A stretch of DNA of 64,000 nucleotides, taken from Anseranas semipalmata (taxonomy: Eukaryota; Chordata; Aves; Anseriformes; Anseranatidae). Made by a program: the position numbers and the translations under genes. The stretch spans positions 128,569-192,568 of the forward strand of contig VXAA01000606.1 of NCBI GenBank assembly GCA_013399115.1, given 5' to 3'. Positions 61,515 to 64,000 of the stretch are shown piece after piece (position 1 is the stretch's first letter; the number at the start of each line of letters is the position of its first letter). The notes under the pieces were generated by a model that was given only the letters and a program-made list of their open reading frames with translations, had not been told where the DNA came from and did no database searches.

Positions 61515-61570
61515 CCTTGCTCTCCACTGACTGCAGTGGAGTACAAGCGCAGTGAGATCAGGTGCAGACA
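61515..61570. repeat. possible old amniote repeat fragment
   Basis: CTCCACTGACTGCAGTGGAG followed by TACAAGCGCAGTGAGATCAG resembles the CCACTGACTTCAATGGAGTTACA..GTGAGATCAG path of the repeat seen near 48008 and 55745. The first block is itself a near-perfect palindrome. Confidence 0.35.
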
Positions 61571-64000
61571 TCTACCTTAAAGACATGTGAAGTTACATGA
61601 GACAAATCCCAGGCGTGGTCACCTTTATCAGCTCTTTGCCATGGCAAAGTCCTGGTCTCTCCTGCTCTCTGCCTAGAGCAAGCGAGCTTTGTTTCTTGAT
61701 TTCTGAAATGCTTTCATTTAATTAATGTCACTGGGCTCAGCTTAGAACTATGTGAGTGAAATATAATTGTGTGGGCTAAGAATAGAGTTGAAGGAGATGA
61801 ACTGAGGGTCTATCCTGGCCTTAGATGCAAAGAAACTGAACCTGAGCCAAACGTTGTGTGTAGCTGTTAGCTGTAACATAATCTGAATGAACTCTTGATC
61901 CAAACCATTCAAGGGAGTCCAAAACCCAGGGCTCAGCTTTTTATTCAGTAATTATTGATGTAGTCTCAATATTCCTACATCTGGAAATGAATTGAAAACA
62001 ATTCTTATTTACTTATACATGATAATTAATCTTCCTGGATTGGGAGGACCTGATATGTTAAGTGTTTCACTGGGGAGATTCCTCTGTGCTTTACAGATAT
62101 TTAAGATTAGAACTGGGTGGAAGTTAGAGTTTTTTACATATTATTTTTTTTTCAAATGTTTGCCGCAAAATGATATGACAAACAAAAATACATAATCTTC
62201 AGCAAAAACCACTCCAAACTAAATCATTGTTGGATCTGAGGCTTTCTCACTGAAATATTGAAAACTTTCTATTTAAAGCAAGTAGCTGCTGCATAAGAAT
62301 GTGCAAATCCAGTCTTCAATAAGATAATGTTGTCTACATTTATATAATGCCAGCAATAGTTGGGACAATTTACTAAGGCTAATAACTACATAGGCAGACG
62401 TGTGATACCAGCTGCAAGAAAAAGAACTGGAAAAGCTACACTTCTTTGGTTGTTAAAACTTGAAATCTTCCATAAGACCCTTACATGGTCCAAAGTAAAG
62501 AACGATTAGGTCAGGCAAAATGATAACCAAATGTGGCTGGTTTCCAGCATCCATGATCAGCTCCTTTCTGTCTAGCCTAATCCCCTTTCGGCTACACTGA
62601 TAGGGAAATTGTTGGTACGTAACAAAACTGGCAATCCCATGCTGTGTGCCTTCAGCCAAACATTGCAGAGTTTTAAGTGTGGTACCCATAATGGTCACAG
62701 AAGCAGGTGAGAAGGACAGGAGGAATGAGCAGGGTCCAGCAATTACCACATTGTTGCATGGGAAACTGGGGTCATTTGGCTCATAGGACTGCTGTTTGTC
62801 TGCTGTTACACGAGTCATGAAGTGAGCCAGCACAAGAGCATCATATTGGCCTGTTTAATACAAAAGAAAAAGAAAAAAAAAAACATAATAACCACAAGTA
62901 TAGTGATTCCTGCTGATCAGTGACTTTCCCTGAAATTGGGACAGTTGCATTTTAATTGACTTTTTCCCCTACAGCATTGCATTGGGAAATCAACTCTGAT
63001 ATACTTGTAGCAAGGTGGAAAACAGTTGAACTCTTGTCAGATTTCTGTGGAGATCAGATGGTATTTATTTGCTGTCATGCTCTCTTGGGCTAGATTCAAA
63101 CTCAGGTTCTACCGATTACAAGGAAAATCTTTGGAGCCTCAAATGGATTTTATGCTGACTAAATTTAGAAATATTAGCAATTAAACCTGAAGCTGGGTTC
63201 CTTTTTCTTGGCATTCCTATGAAATGTTTCATTAAAGAGAGAACAGGGTGAAAATAAGAGCCGGTGGACTAAGGAGAAGGATAAAAGATTCATGAATATT
63301 TCTGCTAATAAAAAGTGCTGAGCTTGGCCTATTTGATTCATGGGGTCATATTATGCATTATTTTTGAGTATTCAGAAGACCTCCAGGAATTTGTAAAGCT
63401 TTCATAAAAGTAGAGAATTCATTGATATTTTAACCCAAAGTATGCTTTTAAAGAGCACCTATCACGTTCAGACACAACTTAATTCCAATTCTAGAGAAAA
63501 TATTGTTTCGTGCAGTATTAAAAACATAGGTTATATTAATGGAGTAGATACATTTCTTTGTCCTTTCCTAAGAGAAAGTGTAGCCACTTCATTTGTTTTG
63601 ATGATGTTCACTATTTATTATCCACCATTTATTAAAAAAAATTAGTTGTAGGCATCTAAGCAGAAGGCAGAAGCAATACCATAGAGCTGGGTAGGCAGCC
63701 ACATCACTAAGTCAACCAATAGCCACAGCCAAAATGGTTTTGGAAGCCCCATCACCTGCATATTATTTCTGCCAAGTTTTCATGAATATTTCTGAATAAC
63801 AAAAGCATTAGTAGAAAATCAGGCTCTGTTTTCAAGCTGTTGTGCAGTGAAAATAAAAAGGGAAAAAAATCATCACAAATATTACTGGAAAAAAAGAATG
63901 CAAGGAAGGGGAAATCCCGGCCCAGTTATTTGTCGTGTAACTTTGTGAAATACTTCTGGTGTTTACAGGTCCTCTGGCAAATGCAGGCTCTGAACAAAAC
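61571..64000. other. AT-rich non-coding stretch with one exon-like minus-strand frame
   Basis: The only item of note is the minus-strand open frame 62453-62850, described under findings. It follows a polypyrimidine-AG acceptor-like sequence but has no recognisable product. TTCATGAATATTTCTG occurs twice (63289-63304 and 63779-63794). No other feature is supported up to the window end. Confidence 0.4.

Noticed and set aside
1..64000. CRISPR arrays, bacterial operons, phage or integrated viral genes
   Set aside because: No regularly spaced repeats, no gene-dense organisation and no retroviral or other viral coding segments were recognised; the sequence is vertebrate in character.

Overview
This window looks like non-coding DNA from a bird (class Aves). 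It reads as a gene desert or the inside of a very large intron, and I could not support any protein-coding gene, rRNA, tRNA or known microRNA in it. The clearest taxonomic mark is a truncated 3' end of a CR1 LINE at about 50745-50804, with the typical avian ending in which a short octamer-like ATTCTATG unit recurs. Otherwise the DNA is AT-rich, CpG-poor and thinly populated with interspersed repeats, as bird genomes are. The repeats I recognise are mostly old, decayed amniote elements: MIR/CORE-type SINE pieces near 30680, 32950, 49015, 54560 and 56560, a reptile/bird SINE-LINE tail near 3480, and fragments of a second old amniote repeat near 48010, 55745 and 61515. I compared these with consensus sequences from memory, so the family names are tentative.

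Layout. 1-3480 is AT-rich and featureless. 3480-6500 is the most GC- and CpG-rich part and ends in a motif-dense block (about 5540-6260) that looks like a cis-regulatory cluster. 6500-20300 is plain AT-rich DNA with a recent 104-bp tandem duplication (11129-11339) and a Z-DNA-type run (18901-18925). 20300-21000 has a GC-rich patch with a 19-bp palindrome, followed by a diverged 48-bp tandem repeat. 22500-35000 carries many polypyrimidine tracts, nearly all with T/C on the + strand, between AT-rich blocks with octamer, E-box and homeodomain-type words. 35000-42900 is plain. 42952-43946 is a 497-bp segment present twice in identical form around the only N, almost certainly an assembly fault. 44000-64000 holds scattered GC-rich patches, old repeats and a long (CTTT)n array at 57197-57285.

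There are no operons or gene sets to relate to one another. Any function is likely to be long-range regulation or unrecognised non-coding RNA, and comparison between species is needed to show it. The longest open frames are about as long as expected by chance in 64 kb at this base composition. Two short frames with exon-like surroundings (6162-6251 on + and 62453-62850 on -) are reported as findings only. I found no convincing new biological system. The firmest observations are the assembly duplication, the 104-bp tandem duplication and the perfect 15-bp hairpin at 31112-31145.
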